Shown: positions 16,715 to 25,354 of the stretch, piece after piece
Layout: every line of letters begins with the position of its first letter
Numbering within the stretch: the first letter of the stretch is position 1
Source: Cyanobacteria bacterium SZAS LIN-3
GTDB lineage: Bacteria; Cyanobacteriota; Vampirovibrionia; Obscuribacterales; Obscuribacteraceae
Assembly (NCBI GenBank): GCA_018266215.1
Contig: JAFEAV010000058.1
Location: 1-38,052, forward strand
Reading direction: 5' to 3'
DNA: 38,052 nt
Position numbers and translations under genes: made by a program
Notes under the pieces: model-generated
What the model was told of the DNA's origin: nothing
Databases searched by the model: none
The model's input: only the letters and a program-made list of their open reading frames with translations

Positions 16715-17653
16715 ATGCAAAAGCTTATTCATCGAACTGGCCTGGTCGCGGCACTGCTGATAGTGCAGTGTGCAAACTCACAGCTGGAAGCATCTGGCTA
16801 TCGCCGCATGTATTCATCGCAGGACGTGGAAGGTCTGGCTGCACATCTGGTTGAAACAGAGCACATGGAAGATGCCCAGAAGGTTCTCATACCGGCATGC
16901 AGTAAGCCCAGCGCCACCGGCACCATGCATGCGCTGCTGGCCAAAACCTACATGGATGATCCATATGAAACAGCCAAGTTAGCCGCCACTATAAAAAGCG
17001 AGCTTCAGAAGGCACTCAAACTTGATCCTGATAGCGGCGTTGTTTACCGCGTCTGGGCAGAGTTCTACAATCTACAGGGCGACTACAAAACAGCAATTGT
17101 CTATGCGCACAAAGCACTCGATGCCAAAAAGCCGGACAAGGACCTGGCTCTGCGTCAGCTGATCGTCGCCCACTCCAACTTAAAAGAGTACGATGCTGCG
17201 GTCAAATACTGCGATGAGCGCGCGAAATATTCAGGCAAGACGGACAGTTACTACCGATATAAGGCCACACTGCTGGAGAACACAAACAGGCTGCCGGAAG
17301 CCATTCAGATGTGGAGAGAGTCAATCAAGATCAGAAGTAACGACAACACAGTACAGCAGCTGGTTGATTGCCTGGACCGCGCAGGGAAAAGGCAGGAAGC
17401 GATCGTCGAATTGACCGGTCTGATCAAAAAGAATCCCTCTGATGATGAGGCGTATGCCAAGCGCGCTAAACTGCATGTGAAACTGAAACAGTACAAAGAA
17501 GCACTGGACGATTATTCGACCGCCATTAAAGAAGAGCCCTCATCCAGGCTATACAAGGAACGAGCTGAGCTCTATGAGCTGATGGGCCGGAAGAAAGAAG
17601 CGGCAGAAGATTTGATCAAAGCAAAAGGTGAGGACAACAAGAAGCTGTTCTAG
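16715..17653 (+). CDS. Secreted tetratricopeptide-repeat protein
   Basis: ATG 16715 has AGGTAAG just upstream and opens a signal peptide (QKLIHRTGLVAALLIVQCA). The remainder (about 285 residues) consists of TPR helices: YRVWAEFYNLQGDYKTAIVY, YRYKATLLENTNRLPEAIQM, VDCLDRAGKRQEAIVELTGL, AKLHVKLKQYKEALDDYSTA and ERAELYELMGRKKEAAEDL. TPRs mediate protein-protein contacts, so an envelope scaffold role is likely; partners are unknown. The Cys in the signal region lacks a proper lipobox. It follows the kinase by 89 bases on the same strand and may share its transcript. Confidence 0.85.
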   Translation: MQKLIHRTGLVAALLIVQCANSQLEASGYRRMYSSQDVEGLAAHLVETEHMEDAQKVLIPACSKPSATGTMHALLAKTYMDDPYETAKLAATIKSELQKALKLDPDSGVVYRVWAEFYNLQGDYKTAIVYAHKALDAKKPDKDLALRQLIVAHSNLKEYDAAVKYCDERAKYSGKTDSYYRYKATLLENTNRLPEAIQMWRESIKIRSNDNTVQQLVDCLDRAGKRQEAIVELTGLIKKNPSDDEAYAKRAKLHVKLKQYKEALDDYSTAIKEEPSSRLYKERAELYELMGRKKEAAEDLIKAKGEDNKKLF

Positions 17654-17725
17654 CCAAAATCAAAGGCTGGTTTTGCCGCCAATTTCAAAAATCACCCGGA
17701 AAATCAGAAAACTGAGCTACGCTGA

Positions 17726-17755
17726 AAATTGTGGTTTGGGGACCACCCACAATTT
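17726..17755 (+). promoter_or_regulatory. Stem-loop with two alternative pairings upstream of the HtrA-like gene
   Basis: AAATTGTGG (17726-17734) is the exact reverse complement of CCACAATTT (17747-17755). Inside it, GTGGT (17731-17735) can instead pair with ACCAC (17742-17746), so the two structures exclude each other. The element ends 28 bases before the ATG at 17784. No T-run follows, so it is an operator or leader structure rather than a terminator. Confidence 0.45.
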
Positions 17756-17783
17756 GAGACTTCACGTAACCAGAGGCCATATC

Positions 17784-18758
17784 ATGCATCCCGCTCAGGA
17801 ACTCACCCCAAATACCCACCCGGACGAGGGCGAGGCGCTTGACGCCTATTCGCGCACCGTCATGGGTGCGCTGCAAACCGTCGGACCGTCAGTTGTCTTC
17901 ATCCAGGTCAAGTCAAAGGCCCGCAATGGACAGGAGCGCGGCGGCAGCGGTTCAGGCTTTCTCTTCACTCCAGACGGCTACATCTTCACCAACAGCCATG
18001 TCGTCCATGGCGCCACAGAATTATCAGTCACGCTGTCCGACGGCCGGCAGGTCCCGGCAAGACTGATTGGCGAGGACGAACACTCGGATCTGGCTGTCAT
18101 TCAAATCTGGGCACCAAACATCGCCCCGGCCGTGCTCGGCGATTCAGCCCAACTATCGCCGGGGCAGCTAGTTGTCGCCATCGGCAACCCCTTCGGATTT
18201 CAGAATACCGTCACGGCAGGTATCGTAAGCGCCCTTGGACGGTCGCTGAGAGCCGAATCGGGGCGTCTAATAGACAATGTCATCCAGACCGATGCCGCGC
18301 TCAACCCCGGCAACTCCGGTGGCCCGCTCGTTAACAGTCGAGGGCAGGTTATAGGGGTCAACACGGCCGTTATATTGCCGGCCCAGGGTATCTGCCTGGC
18401 GGTGCCGATAAACACGGCTAAATTCGTCGCTGTCGCACTCATACGCGATGGTTTTGTGCGGCGCGGATGGATCGGAGTGGCGGCACAAAACATAGACCTC
18501 TCCACGAGGTTGAGGCGCTTCCATCAAATCGAAAACAGCGGTGCGATCCTGATCATAGGCGTCGAGAAAAACTCGCCCGCGGCAAAAGCCGGGCTACGCG
18601 AAGGAGATGCACTGGTTGAGTTCAACGGTAGCGCCCTCAATTCAGTCGATGATCTCCATCGCCTGCTGCTCTCTGTCCGGGATGAACAGGAATGCAGCGC
18701 AAAGATAGTCCGACATTCGGAGCTTGTTGATCTGCAGCTTCATCCGGAGCTGAAGTAG
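17784..18758 (+). CDS. HtrA/Deg-like trypsin-fold serine protease with one PDZ domain
   Basis: ATG 17784 is preceded by GAGG at about 7 bases. The 324 residues hold a trypsin-like domain (about 30-220) with the triad His72 (FTNSHVVHGA), Asp102 (HSDLAVIQI) and Ser178 (NPGNSGGPL), then one PDZ domain (about 230-320, WIGVAAQN ... AAKAGLREGDALVEFNG). This is the DegS/DegP-type order, which normally acts on misfolded envelope proteins. Unusually there is no signal peptide or membrane anchor; the open frame upstream to 17628 offers none either. The protein may therefore be cytoplasmic. The preceding stem-loop could control it. No partner gene is evident; the next gene is a membrane protein 14 bases downstream. 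Confidence 0.92.
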   Translation: MHPAQELTPNTHPDEGEALDAYSRTVMGALQTVGPSVVFIQVKSKARNGQERGGSGSGFLFTPDGYIFTNSHVVHGATELSVTLSDGRQVPARLIGEDEHSDLAVIQIWAPNIAPAVLGDSAQLSPGQLVVAIGNPFGFQNTVTAGIVSALGRSLRAESGRLIDNVIQTDAALNPGNSGGPLVNSRGQVIGVNTAVILPAQGICLAVPINTAKFVAVALIRDGFVRRGWIGVAAQNIDLSTRLRRFHQIENSGAILIIGVEKNSPAAKAGLREGDALVEFNGSALNSVDDLHRLLLSVRDEQECSAKIVRHSELVDLQLHPELK

Positions 18759-18772
18759 TCTATGATTGATAA

Positions 18773-19240
18773 ATGGTCCTGCCGGTAAAACAATCTCTTA
18801 AGTCAGATCTCTATCCAGCCATAATCCGGCCGATCGCCAGATTTTCGCTGGGCTTTATGACTCTAGGGGTAGCCTTTACCACCACAGCCCTGATCGCGTC
18901 CCACGGCACATGGACGAGCGAAAGCCTCATCTGGTCCTTTTGCGCTGTAGCCGACAGTGCCTGGCTGCTGGCTATTGTTTTAGAAAGAAGGAAGAAGGCG
19001 GGCTCTTTTAAGGCAGCACTACCACTCATTGCTCCAATCCTTACAACAGCGCTCCTGGTTGCAGGTATGCCGACAAAGTTCACTTTTAGTGTCGCGAACT
19101 TTCCCTATCTTTTTGCCGGTGGGCTCTTTTTCTGTGCCTGCCTGGATGGCTTCTGGCATTGCCTCACTTTTGTCTTCCCTGGCATAAACAGCCACCTGAA
19201 ACAACTAGAAGAAGAGGCCGAAGCACAGAACAAAGAATGA
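18773..19240 (+). CDS. Four-helix integral membrane protein, unknown function
   Basis: The 155-residue product has four hydrophobic segments at about 25-44, 51-69, 82-98 and 106-130, and ends in a charged tail (LKQLEEEAEAQNKE). The helices contain few charged residues; FCACLDGFWHC in the last one is Cys- and aromatic-rich. ATG 18773 has no strong ribosome binding site, but it lies 14 bases after the protease stop, so coupling is possible. I do not recognise the family. It might be a substrate or partner of the adjacent protease, which is inference from position only. Confidence 0.7.
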   Translation: MVLPVKQSLKSDLYPAIIRPIARFSLGFMTLGVAFTTTALIASHGTWTSESLIWSFCAVADSAWLLAIVLERRKKAGSFKAALPLIAPILTTALLVAGMPTKFTFSVANFPYLFAGGLFFCACLDGFWHCLTFVFPGINSHLKQLEEEAEAQNKE

Positions 19241-19404
19241 GTTCGCGCGCGTCATAAATCGACGTTATATGAATCCTGACGCGCCGGCTGTGCCACACAA
19301 CAGCCACGAACAAATCACGAATCTGACACGATCGTTCCATAGCATAGGGACATTCTCAACTCGACCGTACACTGCAAAAAGCACAGTGGATGAGGAGGTT
19401 ACTA

Positions 19405-20532
19405 ATGTCAATTGAACGCTGTGAGGCCACCGGTAGCGATCGAAGCCCGCAGAACCACTGCCAGATTTTGCCGGATTTTTCCGATACCAGGACACTTAGC
19501 GGCCCAGACGGCAAGCATGTCACAAGGGCGGCCGAGGCAGTCCACAACGGCTTTATGCACTTTGATGATCCCTATTCAAAAAACCAGTGTACGCCGCAGG
19601 AAAAAGACACTACATCTCAACTTGAAATATTGAAACTGGAGACGCAAATCTTGCAGTTAGAGCTGCAGCTCCTGCGCATAGAAAGAGAATTACTGCAAAA
19701 TGATCAGCCTGGTGGCAAAAGCAATCCTCCCACCGACTCAGGACCGAAACCTCCAATAGATAGCGGACCGAAACCTCCGGTAGACTCCGGGCCCAAGCCG
19801 CCGACCGACAATCATTCGCCGAAGATGATCATTCCGGCTTACTTCCCACCTGGCTACAAGCACCAGCCCGAATGGGAAAAGATACTTACTAAAGCACCGG
19901 AAGGCAGCATCATCATCACTAATAACGGCAACGGTCCAGGACAATACGACAAAAACGTAGACTCGGTGGTCAATCGAGCGGTGGAAAAAGGTCTGAAACC
20001 GGTTGGCTATGTAGCCGTTCATGCGGCGCATAAGCCTATCGAAGACGTAAAAGCAGAAATTGACAAATGGTACAAAAACAATCCAGGCATCAAAGGTATA
20101 TTTCTGGACGAGAGCGCAGCAAATATAAGCGGGAGCGGTGGATACAGCCACGACCCTAAAGTAGAAGCCTACTACAAAGCAATTGGTGATTACGTTCACG
20201 CAAAGGGCGGCATGGTCGTCATGAACGGAGCGGGTGCACCAAATCAGGATCTTATGAATTCAATCGACGTACAGACGACCTGGGAGACAAAATACAAGTG
20301 GTACCACAACCTCAAAGGTGACCAGGCGGGCTACAAACAAAATGGCCCCGAAGCCTGGCAGTCAGATTACTCAACGGATAGATTTGCAGCCATCGTCACC
20401 GGCGTAACGGAAGCAGATCTCGCCGCCGCCGAAAAATTAGCCAGGGATCGCGGTAACGGCTACATATGGGTATCTAACGATACCTACACCGACTTGCCCG
20501 AATACTTCGACAAGGAGGTCGCCCTGTTCTAG
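19405..20532 (+). CDS. Spherulin-4-like domain protein with coiled coil and Pro-rich linker
   Basis: ATG 19405 is chosen over 19390 because GAGGAGG (19392-19398) is an ideal ribosome binding site for it. The 375 residues have a polar N-terminus, a short coiled coil (about 71-98, LEILKLETQILQLELQLLRI), a proline repeat linker (108-139) and a C-terminal domain (about 141-375). The domain shows the spherulation-specific family 4 pattern: IPAYFPPGY, W followed by IIITNNGNGPG, VGYVAVHAA, and GIFLDESA in a barrel-like order. The family was named from a Physarum spherulation protein and occurs in fungi and bacteria; a glycosidase-like TIM barrel is thought likely. Asp and Glu in FLDES are candidate catalytic residues. 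No signal peptide is visible. Confidence 0.82.
   Translation: MSIERCEATGSDRSPQNHCQILPDFSDTRTLSGPDGKHVTRAAEAVHNGFMHFDDPYSKNQCTPQEKDTTSQLEILKLETQILQLELQLLRIERELLQNDQPGGKSNPPTDSGPKPPIDSGPKPPVDSGPKPPTDNHSPKMIIPAYFPPGYKHQPEWEKILTKAPEGSIIITNNGNGPGQYDKNVDSVVNRAVEKGLKPVGYVAVHAAHKPIEDVKAEIDKWYKNNPGIKGIFLDESAANISGSGGYSHDPKVEAYYKAIGDYVHAKGGMVVMNGAGAPNQDLMNSIDVQTTWETKYKWYHNLKGDQAGYKQNGPEAWQSDYSTDRFAAIVTGVTEADLAAAEKLARDRGNGYIWVSNDTYTDLPEYFDKEVALF
19726..19810 (+). repeat. 24-bp tandem repeat encoding PPxDSGPK
   Basis: Three full 24-bp units (19726-19749, 19750-19773, 19774-19797) encode PPTDSGPK, PPIDSGPK and PPVDSGPK, followed by a partial unit PPTDN. It forms the linker between the coiled coil and the spherulin-like domain. 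Codon use differs between units, so the copies are not freshly duplicated. Confidence 0.85.
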
Positions 20533-20538
20533 TCCGTC

Positions 20539-21486
20539 CTAACCCAGATCAAACATCGGCGTAGATAAATATCTCTCGCCGGTGCTGCAGGCCACCGTCA
20601 CAATCGTTTTGCCTTTATTTTCCGGACGCGCAGCAACCCAGAGAGCGGCCTGGACATTAGCACCACTGCTGATACCAGCAAGTATGCCTTCTTCCTTAGG
20701 CAAACGTCTGCCCATGGCAAATGCTTCTTCATTGCTTACCTGAATCACTTCATCGATGACATCGAGGTCGCAATTTTTAGGCACAAATCCCGCACCAATA
20801 CCCTGTATTTTGTGGGGACCAGGCTTAACCGGTTCACCGGCCCTGGTCTGAGTGATAACCGGACTGTCTTTCGGCTCGACGGCGATAATTTTCACATCGG
20901 GATTGCGTTCTTTGAGCACCCGACCAACACCGGATATGGTGCCGCCGGTGCCTACACCGGCGATAAATATGTCCACATTGCCTTCGGTATCTTTCCAGAT
21001 TTCCTCGGCTGTCGTTTCGCGGTGGATCTTGGGATTGGCAGGATTGGAAAATTGCTGCAACATATAGGCTTTGGGCGTTGAAGCTACCAGAGCTTCGGCC
21101 TTAGCAATCGCACCTTTCATGCCCTCGGGGCCAGGTGTGAGCACAAGCTCGGCACCGAGCGCGGCCAGCATTTTGCGCCGCTCGACGGACATTGTCTCGG
21201 GCATGACCAGGATAATTTTATAACCACGCGCTGCGGCAACGAAGGCCAGAGCGATACCGGTATTACCGGAGGTGGGCTCAATAAGCGTACTCTCGCCGGG
21301 CTTGATCAGGCCTCTTTCTTCAGCATCGCTCACCATTGCCGCACCAATGCGGTCCTTGACTGAGCCCAGCGGATTCATTGATTCGACTTTGATCAGTATC
21401 GTTGTATCAAGACCCTGGGTCAAACGATTGAGTCGGACCAGCGGTGTGCCGCCGATTGCCTGGGAGAGATTCGCTTTAAGTGCCAT
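20539..21486 (-). CDS. cysK: Cysteine synthase (O-acetylserine sulfhydrylase)
   Basis: The PLP enzyme makes cysteine from O-acetylserine and sulfide. The 315 residues have the normal family length and motifs: Lys44 in NPLGSVKDRIG binds PLP, PTSGNTGIALA contacts substrate, GVGTGGTISG binds the cofactor phosphate, and GISSGANVQAAL is near the C-terminus. The N-terminal IGGTPLVRLNRL is typical. ATG 21486 overlaps the end of the preceding gene by 11 bases, so translation is coupled. It is the last gene of the minus-strand run that begins with fabG. No cysE lies in the window. Confidence 0.95.
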   Translation of the reverse strand: MALKANLSQAIGGTPLVRLNRLTQGLDTTILIKVESMNPLGSVKDRIGAAMVSDAEERGLIKPGESTLIEPTSGNTGIALAFVAAARGYKIILVMPETMSVERRKMLAALGAELVLTPGPEGMKGAIAKAEALVASTPKAYMLQQFSNPANPKIHRETTAEEIWKDTEGNVDIFIAGVGTGGTISGVGRVLKERNPDVKIIAVEPKDSPVITQTRAGEPVKPGPHKIQGIGAGFVPKNCDLDVIDEVIQVSNEEAFAMGRRLPKEEGILAGISSGANVQAALWVAARPENKGKTIVTVACSTGERYLSTPMFDLG

Positions 21487-21952
21487 CGGCTTTTTCTTTC
21501 TCTGCTTTCATAGATTCTGCCTGCTGCTCAGCCAGTGCTTTGCGTTCGGCAAGCTGTTTTTCCCCGATGTCCTTGAGGATTTTGCCCTTCTTGAACATTT
21601 TGTCGTCTTTTCTGGCCTGACCGTCTTTCATCATGCGATCGCCTTTTTCGATCAGGCCTCTGATGTGCTTGTCCATTTCTTTTATTTTTTTCTGGACGCG
21701 CTTTTCGTCAGCGGTGAAATCAGTCGGAGAAGCACCATTGGAAGTGGGTGCGGGCACAAGACCGGAGGAGGGACTGGCAGCCTTGGTGGTGCTGCTGTCA
21801 TCCGGAGATTTGAGCTGTTGATTAGGGAGATTTGAGCCAAAGAAGTCATTGACCTGACTTGAGGCTGACTGGGCCAGCGCCGGGGCGGCTCCGCAGACAA
21901 GCGAGAGGGTAACTATTAAGTTTGACCAGCGGCGTGCATCTAACTTCGACAT
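21476..21952 (-). CDS. Secreted or periplasmic charged helical protein, unknown function
   Basis: ATG 21952 gives a signal peptide (NLIVTLSLVCGAAPALAQ, cleavage after ALA) and has GAGG about 9 bases upstream; the frame is open to 22018 but adds no useful sequence. After a Ser/Pro-rich stretch (about 45-75), the C-terminal half is a highly charged helix (KRVQKKIKEMDKHIRGLIEK, KQLAERKALAEQQAESMKAE), probably a coiled coil. No enzyme motif is seen. The 3' end overlaps cysK by 11 bases. Its place between gatA and cysK does not suggest a specific role. Confidence 0.72.
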   Translation of the reverse strand: MSKLDARRWSNLIVTLSLVCGAAPALAQSASSQVNDFFGSNLPNQQLKSPDDSSTTKAASPSSGLVPAPTSNGASPTDFTADEKRVQKKIKEMDKHIRGLIEKGDRMMKDGQARKDDKMFKKGKILKDIGEKQLAERKALAEQQAESMKAEKEKADGT

Positions 21953-22017
21953 TCCATCATCCTCACATACTGACTTCTCAGTGTAACGCCCGGGAAGAGC
22001 GTCTGCTCTAACTAACA

Positions 22018-23556
22018 CTAATTTTTACAGGCCGGCTCTTTTAAATAGGGAGGGCGCAGGTCAAGATTAAGCGCTTTTTCGAGTGCGTAAGCGGCCTTAA
22101 CGACGAGCGAGTCGGAGACCGGCGAGCCCAGCAGTTGCAGGCCCACGGGCATTTTTGCTGTGCCCAGACCGGAGGGGAGGGAAATGCCGGGCAGACCCGC
22201 CAGATTGGCCGGGATTGTGGCGATATCACCAAGATACATTTGCAGAGGATCATCGGTTTTTTCGCCGATCTTGAAAGCACAGCTCGGCGCAGTCGGAGAA
22301 AGCACCAGGTCATAATTGGCAAAAACACCGGTAAAGTCCTGGGTGATGAGCCTTCTTACCTGCTGAGCTTTTTTGTAATAAGCGTCGTAGTAGCCGGAGC
22401 TAAGGGCATAGGTGCCAAGCATGATGCGTCTTTTTACTTCGCTACCAAAACCTTCATGGCGAGTATTCTGGTACATCGACAGGATATCGGCAGCTTCCTT
22501 GTCGCGCAGGCCGTAGCGCACGCCGTCAAAGCGCGAGAGATTGGCCGAGGCCTCGGCAGTGGCCAGAATGTAGTACACAGGCAGAGCATACTTGGAGTGT
22601 GGCAGTGAAATCTCATCCACCGTTGCACCAAGCCTGGTCAAAAGTTTGGCCGCTTCCAAAATTGAATCGCGTACATCGGGCTCTATGCCTTCACCGACGA
22701 GTTCTTTTATGACTCCAATTCTCAAACCTTTGAGATGCTCTTCCGGGCTTTCTTTAACCAGATTGCGCACAAAGTCGAAGGTCAACTGGGGATAATTTTT
22801 GGGATTGTTGTCGCGGTAAGGGTTGGGCAGCGATGTTGAATCTTTTGGATCATGGCCTGATACCGCCGCCAGTGTCATGGCGCAGTCCTCAACATTACGA
22901 GCGAAAGGACCGATTTGATCGAGACTGGAGGCAAAAGCAACCAGACCGAAGCGCGAAACCATACCGTAGGTGGGCTTCATACCGACCACACCGCAAAAAG
23001 CCGCGGGTTGACGAATGGAGCCACCCGTATCGGAGCCCAGGGCCGTCACGGCAAAACCGGCGGCAACAGCCGCGGCCGATCCCCCGGAACTGCCACCAGG
23101 TACGCAATCTAAATCAAAAGGGTTTTTGGTGCGCTTAAAGGCCGAATGCTCAGTCGACGAACCCATGGCGAATTCGTCGAGATTGGTCTTGCCGACTATG
23201 ACCGCGCCGGCGGCTCTGAGATTTTGAATGGCGGTGGCTTCGTATTGCGAGGAAAAATCACCGAGTATTTTGCTGCCGCAGGAAGTTTTTACGCCCTGCA
23301 CGCAGATATTGTCTTTGACCGCGACCGGCACACCGGCGAGCGGTCCGGTGGTTTTGCCGGCGGCAATGTCGGCATCAATTTGCCTGGCCTGGGCCATGGC
23401 CTGGTCGGCCATCGGCGTTATGAAAGCGTTGATGTCTTTTTCAAACTGATTGATCTGTTCAAAGTAGGCCTGGGTTATCTCACTCGCCGACACTTGCTTG
23501 CTTTGAAGCAGGGTTGTGAGTTCGGCGATTGATTTGCCAGGGGCAATTTTACTCAT
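22018..23556 (-). CDS. gatA: Glutamyl-tRNA(Gln)/aspartyl-tRNA(Asn) amidotransferase subunit A
   Basis: GatA releases ammonia from glutamine for the GatCAB complex, which converts misacylated Glu-tRNA(Gln) or Asp-tRNA(Asn). The 512-residue product has the amidase-signature triad: Lys81 (VPVAVKDNI), the cis-Ser in PGGSSGGSAAAVAAG (154-160) and the nucleophile Ser180 in GSDTGGSIRQPA. The C-terminus has the family stretch LSPTAPSCAFKIGEK and IPANLAGLPGISLPSG. It is slightly longer than the usual 480-490. The start is ATG 23556. gatB and gatC are not in the window, so the complex genes are scattered. fabF ends 24 bases upstream on the same strand. Confidence 0.95.
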   Translation of the reverse strand: MSKIAPGKSIAELTTLLQSKQVSASEITQAYFEQINQFEKDINAFITPMADQAMAQARQIDADIAAGKTTGPLAGVPVAVKDNICVQGVKTSCGSKILGDFSSQYEATAIQNLRAAGAVIVGKTNLDEFAMGSSTEHSAFKRTKNPFDLDCVPGGSSGGSAAAVAAGFAVTALGSDTGGSIRQPAAFCGVVGMKPTYGMVSRFGLVAFASSLDQIGPFARNVEDCAMTLAAVSGHDPKDSTSLPNPYRDNNPKNYPQLTFDFVRNLVKESPEEHLKGLRIGVIKELVGEGIEPDVRDSILEAAKLLTRLGATVDEISLPHSKYALPVYYILATAEASANLSRFDGVRYGLRDKEAADILSMYQNTRHEGFGSEVKRRIMLGTYALSSGYYDAYYKKAQQVRRLITQDFTGVFANYDLVLSPTAPSCAFKIGEKTDDPLQMYLGDIATIPANLAGLPGISLPSGLGTAKMPVGLQLLGSPVSDSLVVKAAYALEKALNLDLRPPYLKEPACKN

Positions 23557-23580
23557 TGGGCGTTACTATCTATAAATTCG

Positions 23581-24837
23581 TCAGGCTTTAAATCGTTTGA
23601 AAACGAGCGAGCAATTGTGACCACCGAAGCCGAAGCTGTTGGACATAACTATGTCCACTTTGGCGTTATGAATGGCCTTATTGGGCACGTAGTTGAGATC
23701 GCACTCGGGATCGGGATCTTCTAAGTTTATTGTCGGCGGCAAAACGTTGCGCTCGATAGCCATGATGGCGACAGCCGCTTCAATAGCGCCGGCGGCGCCC
23801 AGGAGGTGACCGGTCATGGATTTGGTCGAGCTCACCGCCAGCTTGTGCGATGTAGCGTGCTCACCGAAGACCCGCTTGATTGCCGCTGTTTCGGCCTTGT
23901 CTCCCAGCGGAGTGGAAGTGCCGTGGGCATTGATGTAATCCATTTCTTCAGGCTGAATATTGGATTGCTTCAATGCAATGGTCATGGCGCGACCGGCGCC
24001 ATCGCCGTCGGCGCGAGGCTGAACGATATCGTAGGCATCACCGGTGCTACCAAAGCCCGTAATCTCAGCGTAAATTTTTGCGCCGCGAGCCAGGGCATGG
24101 GGCAGTGATTCCATAATCAAAACCGCGCCGCCTTCACCCATGACAAAGCCGTCGCGTTTGATGTCGAACGGGCTGCTGGCCTTTTCGGGGAATTCATTGC
24201 GGGTTGAGAGCGTACGAGCAGAGGCAAATCCCGCCATGACCAGGGCTGCAATCGGGGCTTCCGATCCGCCGGCAAACATGACATCGGCCTCGCCGCGTTC
24301 GATGATGCGATAGGCATCACCAATGCTATTGGCGGAAGTGGCACAGGCAGTGACGCTGCATGTGTTCGGTCCCTTGGCACCGTGAATCATGGAGACCCAT
24401 CCGGCGGCCATATTAACGATCAGAGACGGTACGGTGAAAGGCGAGCAGCGGTCGGGGCCCTTTTGCATCAGGACTCCGTACTGGTCTTCAATGACTTGGA
24501 ATCCACCGGCGGCGGAACCGACGGCGGTGCCGACCCGCTCACCATCACACTTCGACAGATCAAGCTTGGAGTCTTCCAGGGCTAATCTGCTGGCGGCGAT
24601 GGCAAAATGGATGAAGCGATCTGCTCGTTTGACCCACTTCGGCTCCATATAGAGCGTCGGATCAAAGTCATACATTTCAGCGGCAATTTTGCATGAAGGT
24701 CTGAGATGCTCGGGTATGCGGCGCACCAGATTGACCCCGGAGCGGCCGCTGACTATACCTTCCCAAAATTGCTCTTTGCCGGTACCGACCGAACAAATCG
24801 GCCCGATCCCGGTGATGACAACACGCTCTTTTGTCAT
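23581..24837 (-). CDS. fabF: Beta-ketoacyl-ACP synthase II
   Basis: FabF condenses malonyl-ACP with acyl-ACP in fatty acid elongation. The 418 residues have the Cys-His-His triad of KAS I/II enzymes: Cys165 in VTACATSANSIG, His305 in NAHGTSTPLGD and His344 in KSMTGHLLGAAG, plus the C-terminal SNSFGFGGHNCSLVFKR. The length is normal and the N-terminus (KERVVITGIGPICSVG) is typical. It sits downstream of acpP with a hairpin between them, and upstream of gatA by 24 bases. Confidence 0.96.
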   Translation of the reverse strand: MTKERVVITGIGPICSVGTGKEQFWEGIVSGRSGVNLVRRIPEHLRPSCKIAAEMYDFDPTLYMEPKWVKRADRFIHFAIAASRLALEDSKLDLSKCDGERVGTAVGSAAGGFQVIEDQYGVLMQKGPDRCSPFTVPSLIVNMAAGWVSMIHGAKGPNTCSVTACATSANSIGDAYRIIERGEADVMFAGGSEAPIAALVMAGFASARTLSTRNEFPEKASSPFDIKRDGFVMGEGGAVLIMESLPHALARGAKIYAEITGFGSTGDAYDIVQPRADGDGAGRAMTIALKQSNIQPEEMDYINAHGTSTPLGDKAETAAIKRVFGEHATSHKLAVSSTKSMTGHLLGAAGAIEAAVAIMAIERNVLPPTINLEDPDPECDLNYVPNKAIHNAKVDIVMSNSFGFGGHNCSLVFKRFKA

Positions 24838-24887
24838 TGTCTCTTTCTTCTGCCGGCTGAGCCGGTGGCCTCTATCTAAAAATCAGT

Positions 24888-24924
24888 CCAAAGTGGGCCC
24901 GCTCTTTTGGAGGGCCCACTTTGG
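24888..24924 (-). terminator. Strong stem-loop between acpP and fabF (terminator or attenuator)
   Basis: CCAAAGTGGGCCC (24888-24900) pairs without mismatch with GGGCCCACTTTGG (24912-24924), leaving an 11-base loop. On the minus strand it lies about 57 bases after the acpP stop and 50 bases before the fabF ATG. The strand continues ACTGATTTTTAG, so a T-run follows a few bases after the stem. It would act as a partial terminator, or as a processing barrier protecting the acpP message. Confidence 0.75.
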
Positions 24925-24981
24925 AAACAACACTATGGCTGAGCCCGGGCACTTAGCTTATGGAACAAGTCCAAGCCAGTC

Positions 24982-25221
24982 CTAGAGATGGCCAGCAATA
25001 TACTTGACGGCTTCACCGACAGTAGTGATCTTTTCGGCGTCTTCGTCAGGAATTTCCATTCCAAACTCTTCTTCCAGAGCCATAACAAGTTCTACTGTGT
25101 CTAGTGAGTCAGCACCAAGATCTTTAGTGAAGCTCGCTTCCATGGTCACTTCATCGCCATTGACGTTAAGTTGAGCCACGGCTACCTTCTTAACTCTCTC
25201 GAAGGCTTCCTTCTCTTCCAT
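24982..25221 (-). CDS. acpP: Acyl carrier protein
   Basis: The 79-residue acidic protein carries growing acyl chains on a phosphopantetheine arm. Ser39 in the motif GADSLDTVELVMALEEEFG is the attachment site, and the sequence has the four-helix ACP pattern with KITTVGEAVKYI at the end. ATG 25221 gives the usual length. It lies 133 bases downstream of fabG and 144 bases upstream of fabF. Confidence 0.97.
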   Translation of the reverse strand: MEEKEAFERVKKVAVAQLNVNGDEVTMEASFTKDLGADSLDTVELVMALEEEFGMEIPDEDAEKITTVGEAVKYIAGHL

Positions 25222-25354
25222 GAGTATCTATTCCCCTCAAAAACTGCACGTAAAACTAGTCTGGACACCAATGTGTGCCAAGGCTGACTAGAATATCACG
25301 TCCAAAAAACTAACAACGATTTGTGTAAAGGATCCCATTTTTATTCCGGGCTAA

